Source: Salinisphaera sp. UBA6602 (lineage in GTDB: Bacteria; Pseudomonadota; Gammaproteobacteria; Nevskiales; Salinisphaeraceae). Taken from it: a stretch of 19,341 bases of DNA. The notes under the pieces were generated by a model. The model was not told where the DNA came from. It made no database searches and worked only from the letters and a program-made list of their open reading frames with translations. This document shows, piece after piece, positions 7,701 to 15,472 of this stretch (the first letter of the stretch is position 1; every line of letters begins with the position of its first letter). The position numbers were made by a program, and so were the translations under genes. The stretch is from NCBI GenBank assembly GCA_002433465.1, contig DJIE01000088.1, positions 682 to 20,022 on the forward strand, written 5' to 3'.

Positions 7701-8198
7701 GACCACCGACTCGAAGGCAATCGCCAGGATCAGGCCCTGATGCGACTCGCGCGGGTTCACGTGCCGGGTGCCGAAGAAAATGGTGAACACGGCCATCAAC
7801 ACCGCGACATAAAGCCCGGTATCCACCCAGGGCACATGCGGCTTGGCGTCGGCGTTGGCTATCTGTGCGCCCTGCGTGAGGGTATAGAACGACATGGTCA
7901 GCGCTTTGAGCTGCAAGGCGATATAGGGCAGCACCACGAACAGGGCGATGCCCGACACCAGCGCCGCCAGCCCCTGGGACTTGCCATAGCGCGCGGCGAT
8001 GAAGTCGGCGATCGATGTGGTGTTCTGTTGCTTGGCGATAAGCAACATCTTGCGCAGGATCGGTGACAGCACCAGCAACGCGAACATCGGCCCGACATAG
8101 ATGGGCAGATAGGTCCAGCCGTGCGTTGCCGCGCTGCCGACGTTGCCGAAAAATGTCCATGACGTGCAGTAGACCGCCAGCGACAGCGCATACACCAC
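4758..8198 (-). CDS. crbS: SLC5-type transporter/hybrid sensor histidine kinase, CrbS-like
   Basis: From GTG 8198 it encodes 1146 residues. Order: a sodium/solute symporter-like membrane domain with about twelve helices (1 to about 490); a STAC-type linker starting near SLNSSTSLIERAQAIAFVDL; a PAS domain (about 620-735, ENIEQGISVIDQDLRLVAWN); a coiled coil; HisKA with H797 in AAASHDLLQPLNAARLF; HATPase with N906 and N910 (QNFLSNAVRYTP), WDTGPGIA and RGLGLGLSLA; and a C-terminal receiver with D1079 in IAVLDFDLGSN and the lysine in LYKPLEP. This order, including the terminal receiver, fits CrbS (MxtR in Pseudomonas) better than CbrA, which lacks the receiver and pairs with an NtrC-type regulator. 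CrbS controls acetate use through CrbR, here its 3' neighbour. The start is abnormal: the family's first membrane helix is encoded upstream of 8198 (see 8199-8330). The true protein is probably about 1185 residues. Confidence 0.88.
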   Translation of the reverse strand: MVYALSLAVYCTSWTFFGNVGSAATHGWTYLPIYVGPMFALLVLSPILRKMLLIAKQQNTTSIADFIAARYGKSQGLAALVSGIALFVVLPYIALQLKALTMSFYTLTQGAQIANADAKPHVPWVDTGLYVAVLMAVFTIFFGTRHVNPRESHQGLILAIAFESVVKLAAFLFVGLFVVYGMFNGLGDLFAQAGQIDKFNQLFDAPLLDARFATTCILAVGATLCLPRQFHVGVVENTDTRDLNTARWLFPLYLLLMSLFVIPLAAAGLVLFEPGQVNPDRFVLALPLAADAPGVALAAYIGGVSAGTSMVIMATVTLATMLCNEVVVPLILRIPRLGFIGRRDIGNALLHIRRGLIVLILFLAWCCYRLFGNSEALASIGLLSFAGVALFLPPLIGGLYIRAIGRRGVVAGLAAGLGVWIYTLVLPNLAAVGWLDAGWVATGPFHISWLTPHALFGYDFGDTLTHGVFWILLVDIVVMTGVSLNSSTSLIERAQAIAFVDLGLQRAQRRRTETRQPAIRVAELEVLLQRFLGVQAAHAALNEYAGNHDREILSNQLVDAHLLQFAERRLAGVVGSASARLMLASGLRQRDLAIEDMVRLIDRTADAVQFNRSVLQAALENIEQGISVIDQDLRLVAWNTRYLELFEYPPGLVRTGRPVADLIRFNAMRGECGPGPVEEHVRKRLAHMREGRAHRFERHRHNDTVLQMTGSPMPGGGFVTTFNDITAFKRTEAALTRANEQLEARVTERTAALSRANEGLRRENDQRAAAQQAAQQARREAERANLSKTRFLAAASHDLLQPLNAARLFAATARERGHADQTEALTHIQTSLEAAQSLLEPLLDISKIDAGAWDVSPRAFALTRVLDPLTAEFSVLAQEAGLDLHSVTSSCWVRSDPALLRRILQNFLSNAVRYTPRGRVLLGVRRSRDHVRIQIWDTGPGIADEQLGTIFEEFSRGASTAVSGDRGLGLGLSLADRMARLLGHRIEVRSKLGHGTLFCLEVERAAPGDDTDTQSRVLNPADEAQALAGCQILCVDDDNASLDALTGLLERWQAECITAPAEDAAAVATDLDIEIAVLDFDLGSNTPNGLELAARLLEVRDLRCLLITANRDRAIVDRARAMGVNVLYKPLEPAKLRATLAMLARA

Positions 8199-9739
<1,541 letters not shown>

Positions 9740-9759
9740 TTCGTCATGGATGGCGTGCG

Positions 9760-9791
9760 CGCCTGCACCCGGTTTCGGGTGCGGGCAGGCG
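9760..9791 (+). terminator. Stem-loop after serS, possible terminator
   Basis: GCACCCG (9765-9771) and CGGGTGC (9776-9782) form a perfect 7-base stem with a GTTT loop. Alternatively CGCCTGC (9760-9766) pairs with GCAGGCG (9785-9791) outside an ACCCG/CGGGT inner stem, bulging GCGG. It begins 20 bases after the serS stop. There is no T-run, so efficiency as an intrinsic terminator is doubtful. Confidence 0.45.
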
Positions 9792-9792
9792 T

Positions 9793-9813
9793 GTCGGTCG
9801 ACTAAAGACCGAC
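9793..9813. terminator. Second stem-loop after serS
   Basis: GTCGGTC (9793-9799) pairs with GACCGAC (9807-9813) around the loop GACTAAA. It directly follows the first hairpin, giving a tandem structure between convergent genes. No T-run is present. Confidence 0.4.
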
Positions 9814-9968
9814 CTGGCTATGTGTGAAACGCGGCTGGTTGAATTCAAGCAAGCCGGTGGTCCGCACATGACCGCGAAGACACGGCCCTTGGGCCTGTCG
9901 TCGCGAGATAGGCCACCGCATCGGCGACCAGGCCGCGGCAGGACAAGGCATCGCGAGTGCCGCGTGGT

Positions 9969-9992
9969 TGTGCCACGTCATGTGCCACGTCA
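9969..9992. repeat. Perfect 12-base tandem duplication
   Basis: TGTGCCACGTCA occurs twice back to back in the serS/cysB gap. The unit contains the short palindrome ACGT. It may be a recent slippage or a paired binding site. Confidence 0.5.
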
Positions 9993-10093
9993 GCGAGCCA
10001 GCCCATGAACCGTAACGCCGGATTGCCTCCGACCGATCATTATTCGTTGGGGATTGCGATCGCATATCCCGTGACGACAGGCCGAAGGCAACA

Positions 10094-11074
10094 CTACAGT
10101 TCGGGCAGTTCGGCCCAGAGCTGCTTGACCAGCGCGTCGTAGCGGGCACCCGGGTATTCGGCCAGGGCCTCGTCGAGCACCGCGCTGGTCAGATGCGGCG
10201 CGAAGATCTCGATGAAGCGGCGCATATAGCCGCGCAGGAACAGGTTGTGCCGAAAGCCGATATGCGTGGTGCTGGAGGCGAACAGGTGGCTGGCGTCCAG
10301 ACGTACAAGGTCGGCGTCGGCGACCGGGTCGTAGGCCATGTTCGCGATCACGCCCACGCCGAGCCCCAGGCGTACATAGGTCTTGATTACGTCCGCGTCC
10401 ACCGCGGTGAGCACCACGTTGGGGGTGCGGCCCTCGGCTTCGAACGCGGCGTCCAGATGCGAACGTCCGGTAAAACCGAAGGTGTAGGTCACGATCGGCT
10501 GCTCGGCGAGCCGGGCCAGTTCCAGCCTGGGCGTATCGGCCAGCGGATGATCGCGGGGCACGAGCACGCAGCGGTTCCAGTGATAGCAGGGCAGCATCAC
10601 CAGTTCGTCGTAGTGCTCCAGGGCTTCGGTGGCGATGGCGAAGTCGGCATCCCCGGCGGCGGCCCAGCCGGCGATCTGGGGCGGCGCGCCCTGGTTGAGA
10701 TGCAGCGACACCTGAGGATATTCGCGACGAAAGGCGTCGACCACGGGCGGCAGGGCATAGCGGGCCTGGGTATGGGTGGTGGCTACGCACAGCGATCCGC
10801 GATCCGCGTCGGCGAACTCGCTGGCCGTGCGGGTGATGTTCTCGACCTCGGAGAGAATACGGCGGGTGGTCTCCAGAATCCGTGCGCCCGCGGGCGTGAT
10901 GCGATCCAGATGCTTGCCGTTGCGTTCGAACACGAGCACGCCGAGCTCTTCTTCGAGCAGCCGGATCTGCTTGCTTACCCCGGGCTGGGAGGTATGCAGC
11001 GCTTCTGCCGCGGCGGTGATGTTGAGTCGACGCTTGGCGACTTCGTTGATATAGACGAGCTGGCGCAATTTCAT
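10094..11074 (-). CDS. cysB: LysR-family transcriptional regulator CysB
   Basis: CysB is the cytoplasmic activator of the cysteine (sulfate assimilation) regulon, induced by N-acetylserine. The 326-residue length equals that of enteric CysB (324). The winged helix-turn-helix occupies about 1-60 (MKLRQLVYINEVAKRRLNIT, then TSQPGVSKQIRLLEEELG). The effector domain includes ATTHTQARYALPPVV with T100, T102 and Q103, the positions that bind sulfate in the known CysB structure, and TYVRLGLGVGVIANMAYDP. It is divergent from a TauE/SafE gene and cysG, which fits sulfur control. The 125-base divergent region is AT-rich compared with its surroundings and probably carries CysB sites, including for autoregulation. 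A paralog such as Cbl is less likely given the neighbours. No clear ribosome binding site precedes ATG 11074. Confidence 0.94.
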   Translation of the reverse strand: MKLRQLVYINEVAKRRLNITAAAEALHTSQPGVSKQIRLLEEELGVLVFERNGKHLDRITPAGARILETTRRILSEVENITRTASEFADADRGSLCVATTHTQARYALPPVVDAFRREYPQVSLHLNQGAPPQIAGWAAAGDADFAIATEALEHYDELVMLPCYHWNRCVLVPRDHPLADTPRLELARLAEQPIVTYTFGFTGRSHLDAAFEAEGRTPNVVLTAVDADVIKTYVRLGLGVGVIANMAYDPVADADLVRLDASHLFASSTTHIGFRHNLFLRGYMRRFIEIFAPHLTSAVLDEALAEYPGARYDALVKQLWAELPEL

Positions 11075-11199
11075 GGCAGGAAAGGGTCGATCACGTTATG
11101 CCGTTATCTTATTAAAGCATGAATATATAGTTCTATCCGATTTGACAGCCACCTGATAGCCTGCGCGCTTTCTTGCTTGCTCCGAGAGTAGCGCAGACG
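11075..11199. promoter_or_regulatory. Divergent promoter region between cysB and the TauE/cysG operon
   Basis: The centre is unusually AT-rich (11103-11137). It contains the small palindrome ATAGTTCTAT (11127-11136), followed by a perfect TTGACA (11142-11147) on the plus strand. No matching -10 box is found 16-18 bases downstream, as expected for an activator-dependent promoter. CysB binding here is inference. Confidence 0.45.
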
Positions 11200-12012
11200 A
11201 TGATTGCGTTCAGCCTAGCCGGGTTGCTGGTCGGCGTAGCCGTCGGCGTGACCGGTGTCGGCGGTGGTTCCCTGATGACGCCGCTGTTGATTCTGATCTT
11301 TGGCTTTGCCCCCTCCGCGGCGGTGGGCACCGACCTGCTGTATGCCGCCGGAACCAAGGGGTTCGGAACCTGGCTGCACGGCCGCCAGCAGACCGTGGAC
11401 TGGTCGGTGGTGGGGCTGATGGCCAGCGGCAGCCTGCCGGCTGCGGTACTCACGATTTTCTGGCTGCACTATGTCGGGCTCGACCCCTGGGTCGAGCACC
11501 TGATGACGATCACTTTGTGTGTCGCGATCATCGCGACCGCGGTTCTTACCCTGGTACGCAAGCGCATCATGGCCCGTATCGGCGAGGAGAACCTGGGCGA
11601 ATCCGGCCTGCCGCCGCGTCTGTTGGCGCTACGCCCGGCGATCACGGTCGTGGGCGGGGTGGTGCTGGGTGTACTGGTCACCCTGTCGTCGGTCGGCGCG
11701 GGCGTGCTCGGTACCACGCTGTTGCTGCTGCTCTATCCGCGCCGGGCGGCGATACGGATCGTGGGAACCGATATCGCCCATGCCGTGCCGCTGACCCTGG
11801 TGGCCGGCATGGGCCATCTGAGCCTTGGCACCACGGATCTACCGGTACTCGGGTTTCTGCTACTCGGGTCGATACCGGGTATCTATCTGGGTACGCGGCT
11901 GGGTTCGCGCTTGCCCGATGGCCTGCTGCGGCCGATCATATCGGTTCTGCTGTTGGTGATTGGCGCGAGCATGCTGTTTGATAGCGTCGTGTCGCTCACC
12001 TCATCAGGCTGA
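11200..12012 (+). CDS. TauE/SafE family sulfite (sulfur-anion) exporter
   Basis: The 270-residue, strongly hydrophobic inner membrane protein has about eight helices in two related halves, each opening with a glycine-rich motif: GVTGVGGGSLMTPLLILIFG near residues 16-36 and SSVGAGVLGTTLLLLLYP near 165-182. This is the TauE/SafE (DUF81, TSUP) pattern. These proteins move sulfite, sulfoacetate, taurine-derived or related anions, usually outward. Adjacent cysB and cysG make sulfite or another assimilation intermediate the likely substrate, but this is context only. ATG 11200 is preferred over TTG 11173 because the family starts right at the first helix; GAGAG lies 11 bases upstream. The gene is probably in one operon with cysG, 22 bases downstream. 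Confidence 0.88.
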   Translation: MIAFSLAGLLVGVAVGVTGVGGGSLMTPLLILIFGFAPSAAVGTDLLYAAGTKGFGTWLHGRQQTVDWSVVGLMASGSLPAAVLTIFWLHYVGLDPWVEHLMTITLCVAIIATAVLTLVRKRIMARIGEENLGESGLPPRLLALRPAITVVGGVVLGVLVTLSSVGAGVLGTTLLLLLYPRRAAIRIVGTDIAHAVPLTLVAGMGHLSLGTTDLPVLGFLLLGSIPGIYLGTRLGSRLPDGLLRPIISVLLLVIGASMLFDSVVSLTSSG

Positions 12013-12034
12013 GGCTTGCCCCCTGACTGCTATT

Positions 12035-13435
12035 TTGTCGAAAAACGTTTCCAGTTTGCCGATTTTCGTTCGCCTTGCCGGGCGCCCCGTTCTGGTGGTC
12101 GGCGCAGGGCCTGTGGCCACGCGCCGTATCGAGCGCCTGCTCGATAGCGGCGCCGCTGTGACGGTGGTTGCGCCCTCGGTTGGCGAGGCGGTACGAGCAT
12201 GGGCGGATTCAAATCGGCTACGCCTGATCGAGCGGGCGTTCGAAGCGGCTGACGTCGACGGTATCGCGCTCGTGTTCGCCTGTACCGATGAGCCCGCGAT
12301 CAATAGCGCCGTGGCCACGGCCGCGCACGAGGCCGGTTCGCTGGTTCAGCGCGCCGACGATGCCGGCGCATCGGATTTTCTGGTGCCGGCGGTCGTACGC
12401 CGCGGCGTGTTGCAGATCGCCATCTCCAGCGACGGCCAAGCGCCAACGCTCGCCCGTATTCTGCGTAGTCGCCTCGATGCCTGGCTGCCACGCGCCTATG
12501 GCGATCTCGCCGGACTGGCGGCGGATTTTCGCGACGTGGTCAAGCAGAAGCTGCCGCGGCATCATCGCGCCCGTTTCTGGTCGCGGGTACTGGATGGACC
12601 GATCGCCGAAAAGGTGTTTACCGGGCGACTCGCGCAGGCGCGTGAGGAACTCGATCAGCTTCTGGCCGAAGACAGCCCGGTGGTACCGACCCGGGGCGAG
12701 GCCTATCTCGTGGGTGCCGGGCCGGGCGATCCGGACTTGTTGACCTCGCGCGCGCTGCGGCTCATGCAACGCGCCGATGTCGTGCTATTCGATAGCCTTA
12801 TACCGGCTGCGATCGTCGAGCTGGCTAACCCGAAGGCCGAGCGTATTCATGTCGGCAAGCGGGCCTCGCGCCATACCTTGCCCCAGGAAGACATCAATGC
12901 GCTGATGGTACGGCTGGCCGGCGAAGGCAAGCGCGTACTGCGCCTGAAAGGCGGGGACCCCTTCGTATTCGGTCGTGGTGGCGAGGAAATCGCCCAGCTC
13001 GCCGATGCTGGTATTCCGTTCCAGGTCGTGCCCGGAATAACCGCGGCGAGCGGCTGTGCGGCCTATGCCGGTATTCCACTCACCCATCGCGACCATGCCC
13101 AGTCGGTGACGTTCGTTACCGGTCATCTGAAGGAGGGCGAGCTGGAACTGCCGTGGCCGCAGCTGGCACGGGTCGGTCAGACGGTCGTGTTCTTCATGGC
13201 GGTCAAGAGCTTGCCGGTCATTTGTGAGGCGCTGCGTGAACATGGGCTTAGCGACGACTGGCCCGCGGCGTTGGTGATTGAAGGCACGACGGTGCGCCAG
13301 CGGCTCGTGGTCGGCACGTTGGCCGACCTGCCGGCACGGGTTGCCCGCGAAACGATCGAGGGCCCCGCGCTGCTGATTGTGGGCGAGGTGGTCCGGCTCA
13401 ACGAAACGCTTGGCTGGTTCCGCCCGGATCGTTGA
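12035..13435 (+). CDS. cysG: Siroheme synthase CysG (dehydrogenase/ferrochelatase plus uroporphyrinogen-III C-methyltransferase)
   Basis: This trifunctional enzyme turns uroporphyrinogen III into siroheme, the cofactor of sulfite and nitrite reductases. The N-terminal CysGB part (about 1-215) has the NAD fold PVLVVGAGPVATRR, the acidic FACTDEPAIN segment and FLVPAVVRRGVLQIAISSDG. The C-terminal CysGA/SUMT part starts near residue 220 with GEAYLVGAGPGDPDLLTSRA, followed by RLKGGDPFVFGRGGEE, VVPGITAASGCAAYAGIPLT and VTFVTGHLK. The length is 466 (E. coli 457). No ATG or GTG precedes the conserved region; TTG 12035 gives the start MSKNVSSLPIFVRL, with TTG 12056 as alternative. There is no good ribosome binding site near the TTG (GAGG at 12011-12014 is too far), so translation may depend on coupling to the exporter gene ending at 12012. 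The downstream gene is on the other strand. Confidence 0.96.
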   Translation: MSKNVSSLPIFVRLAGRPVLVVGAGPVATRRIERLLDSGAAVTVVAPSVGEAVRAWADSNRLRLIERAFEAADVDGIALVFACTDEPAINSAVATAAHEAGSLVQRADDAGASDFLVPAVVRRGVLQIAISSDGQAPTLARILRSRLDAWLPRAYGDLAGLAADFRDVVKQKLPRHHRARFWSRVLDGPIAEKVFTGRLAQAREELDQLLAEDSPVVPTRGEAYLVGAGPGDPDLLTSRALRLMQRADVVLFDSLIPAAIVELANPKAERIHVGKRASRHTLPQEDINALMVRLAGEGKRVLRLKGGDPFVFGRGGEEIAQLADAGIPFQVVPGITAASGCAAYAGIPLTHRDHAQSVTFVTGHLKEGELELPWPQLARVGQTVVFFMAVKSLPVICEALREHGLSDDWPAALVIEGTTVRQRLVVGTLADLPARVARETIEGPALLIVGEVVRLNETLGWFRPDR

Positions 13436-13443
13436 CGCCCCGG

Positions 13444-13458
13444 CGCGTGCTTCACGCG
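13444..13458 (+). repeat. Short stem-loop after cysG
   Basis: CGCGTG (13444-13449) pairs with CACGCG (13453-13458) around CTT, nine bases after the cysG stop. Its arms resemble those of the hairpins in repeat copy B and at 15436-15453. There is no T-run. The remaining bases to 13655 show no gene or signal I can support. Confidence 0.35.
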
Positions 13459-13655
13459 TGCGCACAAGAACGTCGAATTGACGCGAATGATCCTTGCTTG
13501 GCGCCGCGCGCCCGGCGCGTCGAACTACGCTCTGGGCCGGTGCGCGGGGCGGTTATCGCCGGCCCGGGTCGGCGCACCCGGTCGGGTTCGATTCGGGCGG
13601 TATGGCTGTTCGCCATTGTCGTGACCCGATATGCGGCTGAATGAACCGACGCGGC

Positions 13656-13692
13656 AATAAAAAAACCCGGAGCGCGGGACGCGCTCCGGGTT
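13656..13692 (-). terminator. Intrinsic terminator of yccA
   Basis: A perfect 12-base stem, AACCCGGAGCGC (13664-13675) / GCGCTCCGGGTT (13681-13692), has a 5-base loop. On the minus strand it is followed by a run of seven T (then ATT). This is a textbook Rho-independent terminator for the minus-strand gene ending at 13736. It may also serve cysG as a hairpin from the other side, but without a T-run there. Confidence 0.92.
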
Positions 13693-13735
13693 GTGAGGCA
13701 GTCTGGTTACTGCCCGCCTTTCAAGGCGTTAGGCG

Positions 13736-14407
13736 CTACTCCTCGCCCATGAACACGCCGAGCAGCTGCAGCAGGCTCAGGAAGAGGTTGTAGATGGTCA
13801 CGAACAGGGTGACGGTCGCCGTGATGTAGTTGGTTTCGCCGCCGTGCACGATTTCGCCGGTCTGATAGACGATCAGGCCCGACATCAGCAGCACGAACAG
13901 GGCCGAGACCGCCATCGACAGAGCCGGGATCGAGAACACGACCGCGATGATGCTCATTACGAAGGCAACCAGAATGCCCATGAACAACATGCCGGCCCAC
14001 TGATTGAAGCGCTTGCCGGAGGCCAGCGCATAGGCCGACATGCCCAGAAAGATCGTGCCGGTGCCGCCCAGCGCCAGCATGACGATTTCGGTGCCGTTGG
14101 AGAAATTGTTGATGTACAGATTGAGAATCGGGCCGATGGTATAGCCCATGAAACCGGTCAGAGCGAAAACGCTGACCAGCCCCATGCCGCTGTTCTTGGT
14201 CTTCTCCACCGCGAACAGCAAACCGAAATAGCCCACCAGGGTGATGATCAGCCCCGGGTGCGGCGCGTTGAGCGCCATCGCCGTGCCGGCAACCAGAGCT
14301 GAGAACAGCAGCGTCAGCGACAGCAGCATGTAGGTGTTGCGCAGTACGCTGTTGGTGGCCAGCGCTGTCTGCGCGCGCGAAGTTCGAAGAGTGCGTTCCG
14401 CGTTCAT
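13736..14407 (-). CDS. yccA: Bax inhibitor-1 family inner membrane protein, YccA-like
   Basis: The 223-residue protein has about seven membrane helices and the BI-1/YccA (UPF0005) pattern. An N-terminal cytosolic stretch (MNAERTLRTSRAQTALATNS) precedes VLRNTYMLLSLTLLFSALVA; then come GFMGYTIGPILNLY, ALGGTGTIFLGMSAYALAS and the C-terminal YNLFLSLLQLLGVFMGEE. In E. coli YccA (219 aa) is a substrate and modulator of the FtsH protease and can protect jammed SecY. BI-1 proteins can conduct calcium or protons. ATG 14407 matches the family N-terminus. An in-frame GTG at 14446 would add 13 unrelated residues. A strong intrinsic terminator follows at 13656-13692. It is monocistronic and divergent from the nuclease gene. 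Confidence 0.92.
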   Translation of the reverse strand: MNAERTLRTSRAQTALATNSVLRNTYMLLSLTLLFSALVAGTAMALNAPHPGLIITLVGYFGLLFAVEKTKNSGMGLVSVFALTGFMGYTIGPILNLYINNFSNGTEIVMLALGGTGTIFLGMSAYALASGKRFNQWAGMLFMGILVAFVMSIIAVVFSIPALSMAVSALFVLLMSGLIVYQTGEIVHGGETNYITATVTLFVTIYNLFLSLLQLLGVFMGEE

Positions 14408-14455
14408 TTGTCGATCTCGAATTGAGTATGGTTGAGAGGCTATCACGCTTTATTC

Positions 14456-14471
14456 GCAAAGAAATCTTTGC
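14456..14471. promoter_or_regulatory. Perfect inverted repeat GCAAAGAAATCTTTGC, possible operator
   Basis: Two 7-base arms (GCAAAGA / TCTTTGC) with an AA centre lie seven bases before the nuclease ATG and 48 bases before the yccA ATG. As DNA this is a dimer-binding site candidate for one or both divergent genes. As RNA it would form a stem over the nuclease ribosome binding region. No regulator can be named. Confidence 0.45.
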
Positions 14472-14478
14472 CTGAACA

Positions 14479-15420
14479 ATGCATATAAACCGCTTTCTAC
14501 GACATCATCCGTGCTTGAATCATAGACTCTTTGCGCATTCAATCGTTCCCGCGATTGCCATACTCTGCCTGCTTACGAGCATCGCGCTCGCGCCGACCGC
14601 GCGGGCCGACGCGTCATGGCCGGCAGAGCTGGGTTTGCCGCGTTCATCTGATCGGGATATACGGCTTATCGAAAACGATGGATTCGTGATTGGCTACGAC
14701 GCAGCGCGTGGACGAGCGGCATGGGTGGCATATCGTCTGACGGCGGTCGTGGACTACGTCAATCGGCCACGCCCGCCGTTCATCGACGACCCGCGCATTA
14801 ATACGGTCACGGATACGCATATCTATGCCGGGCCGGCCTACGATCGGGGTCATCTGGCGCCCAACTACGCCATGAGCCAGCTTTATGGGGAAAAAGCCCA
14901 GCGCCAGAGCTTCTATTACAGCAACGTCGTGCCGCAGCGCCCACGCTTGAACCAGCTTCTCTGGCAACGCCTGGAGGAGGTCGAGATCGACGACGTGGCG
15001 CCGGCGCATTCGCCGCTGTGGGTGCTGGTCGGTCCGATCGCGGCCGATAACGAGCGCAGCACAGACCCCTGGGGTGAGCAGGACAAGGCCTCTCGTACGC
15101 CGGCGGCTTTCTTTCGTATCTGGGTGGCGCGCGACGACCACGGCCGCTGGCAGGCCATGGCATTCGTGGTGCCCCAGGCCGTACGCGGCGACGAGCCGCT
15201 CGATGAGTTCGTCGTCGCCATCGCCACCATCGAAGCGCGCACCGGTCTGGAATTGTTCCCGGCCCTGGCGGCGACCGCTCGGGCGCGCATGGAAAGCAGT
15301 CCGGCGCCGCGCTCTCGCTTCGGTTTGCAGGCGCTGGCATGCAATCCGGCGCGCTATGCGGCACGCTGGCGGGATCGTGGCCCGATACGGCTGAACTTCG
15401 ATCGCTGCGAAGCCCACTGA
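14479..15420 (+). CDS. Secreted DNA/RNA non-specific endonuclease (DRGH, NUC1 type)
   Basis: The 313-residue nuclease belongs to the Serratia nuclease/EndoG beta-beta-alpha-metal family, which cuts DNA and RNA with Mg2+. The catalytic motif is D122-R-G-H125 in YDRGHLAPNYAMS. The metal-site block follows as SNVVPQRPRLNQLLWQRLEE, with N158 and E166 spaced eight apart like N119 and E127 of the Serratia enzyme. A signal peptide is likely: polar positive start, hydrophobic SIVPAIAILCLLTSIALA (21-38) and cleavage after TARA (residue 43). The mature enzyme would be periplasmic or extracellular, with roles such as nucleic acid scavenging for phosphate. Two cysteines remain in the mature part (CNPARY and DRCEAH near the end), which could pair. 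The ribosome binding site is weak, and an inverted repeat covers that area. No immunity gene is beside it. Confidence 0.92.
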   Translation: MHINRFLRHHPCLNHRLFAHSIVPAIAILCLLTSIALAPTARADASWPAELGLPRSSDRDIRLIENDGFVIGYDAARGRAAWVAYRLTAVVDYVNRPRPPFIDDPRINTVTDTHIYAGPAYDRGHLAPNYAMSQLYGEKAQRQSFYYSNVVPQRPRLNQLLWQRLEEVEIDDVAPAHSPLWVLVGPIAADNERSTDPWGEQDKASRTPAAFFRIWVARDDHGRWQAMAFVVPQAVRGDEPLDEFVVAIATIEARTGLELFPALAATARARMESSPAPRSRFGLQALACNPARYAARWRDRGPIRLNFDRCEAH

Positions 15421-15435
15421 TGACGACACGTTTTT

Positions 15436-15459
15436 CGCGCGTGCGCACGCGCGTGTATG
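15436..15459. repeat. 18-base perfect palindrome within a 24-base alternating purine-pyrimidine tract
   Basis: CGCGCGTGC (15436-15444) and GCACGCGCG (15445-15453) make a perfect palindrome. The pyrimidine-purine alternation continues unbroken to 15459. Such tracts favour Z-DNA or cruciforms under negative supercoiling. It lies between the nuclease stop and the kinase start, 13 bases before ATG 15473. A T5 run precedes it and none follows, so it is not a plus-strand intrinsic terminator. Confidence 0.55.
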
Positions 15460-15472
15460 AGTAGAACAATCA

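Larger units (their letters stand above)
9740..10093. other. 354-base gene-free region between serS and cysB
   Basis: serS and cysB converge here. I see no credible gene. The region holds two successive hairpins just after serS (9760-9791 and 9793-9813) and a 12-base perfect tandem duplication (9969-9992). Open frames crossing it read as low-complexity shadow sequence. No tRNA cloverleaf could be built. Confidence 0.6.

Noticed and set aside
6516..8066. 516-codon open frame on the plus strand inside crbS
   Set aside because: It is antisense to the membrane domain of crbS. Its translation is rich in Q, H, D, R and G with no domain, as expected for the complement of GC-rich hydrophobic codons.
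6217..8160. 647-codon minus-strand frame overlapping crbS
   Set aside because: It is an alternative frame of crbS, very rich in R, A, G and P, with no domains. The crbS frame carries all conserved motifs.
4758..8198. Identity as CbrA instead of CrbS
   Set aside because: CbrA lacks a C-terminal receiver and pairs with an NtrC-type regulator. Here a receiver is present and the neighbour is LuxR-type.
9835..9870. T-loop-like GGTTGAATTC hinting at a tRNA
   Set aside because: No matching acceptor, D or anticodon arms can be drawn around it.
9802..10149. 115-codon minus-strand frame after cysB
   Set aside because: It overlaps the cysB 3' end out of frame. It is low in complexity (S, R, W, P), with no ribosome binding site or known domain.
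13432..13644. 70-codon plus-strand frame after cysG
   Set aside because: It starts inside the cysG stop region, is arginine-rich, has no binding site and no similarity I recognise.
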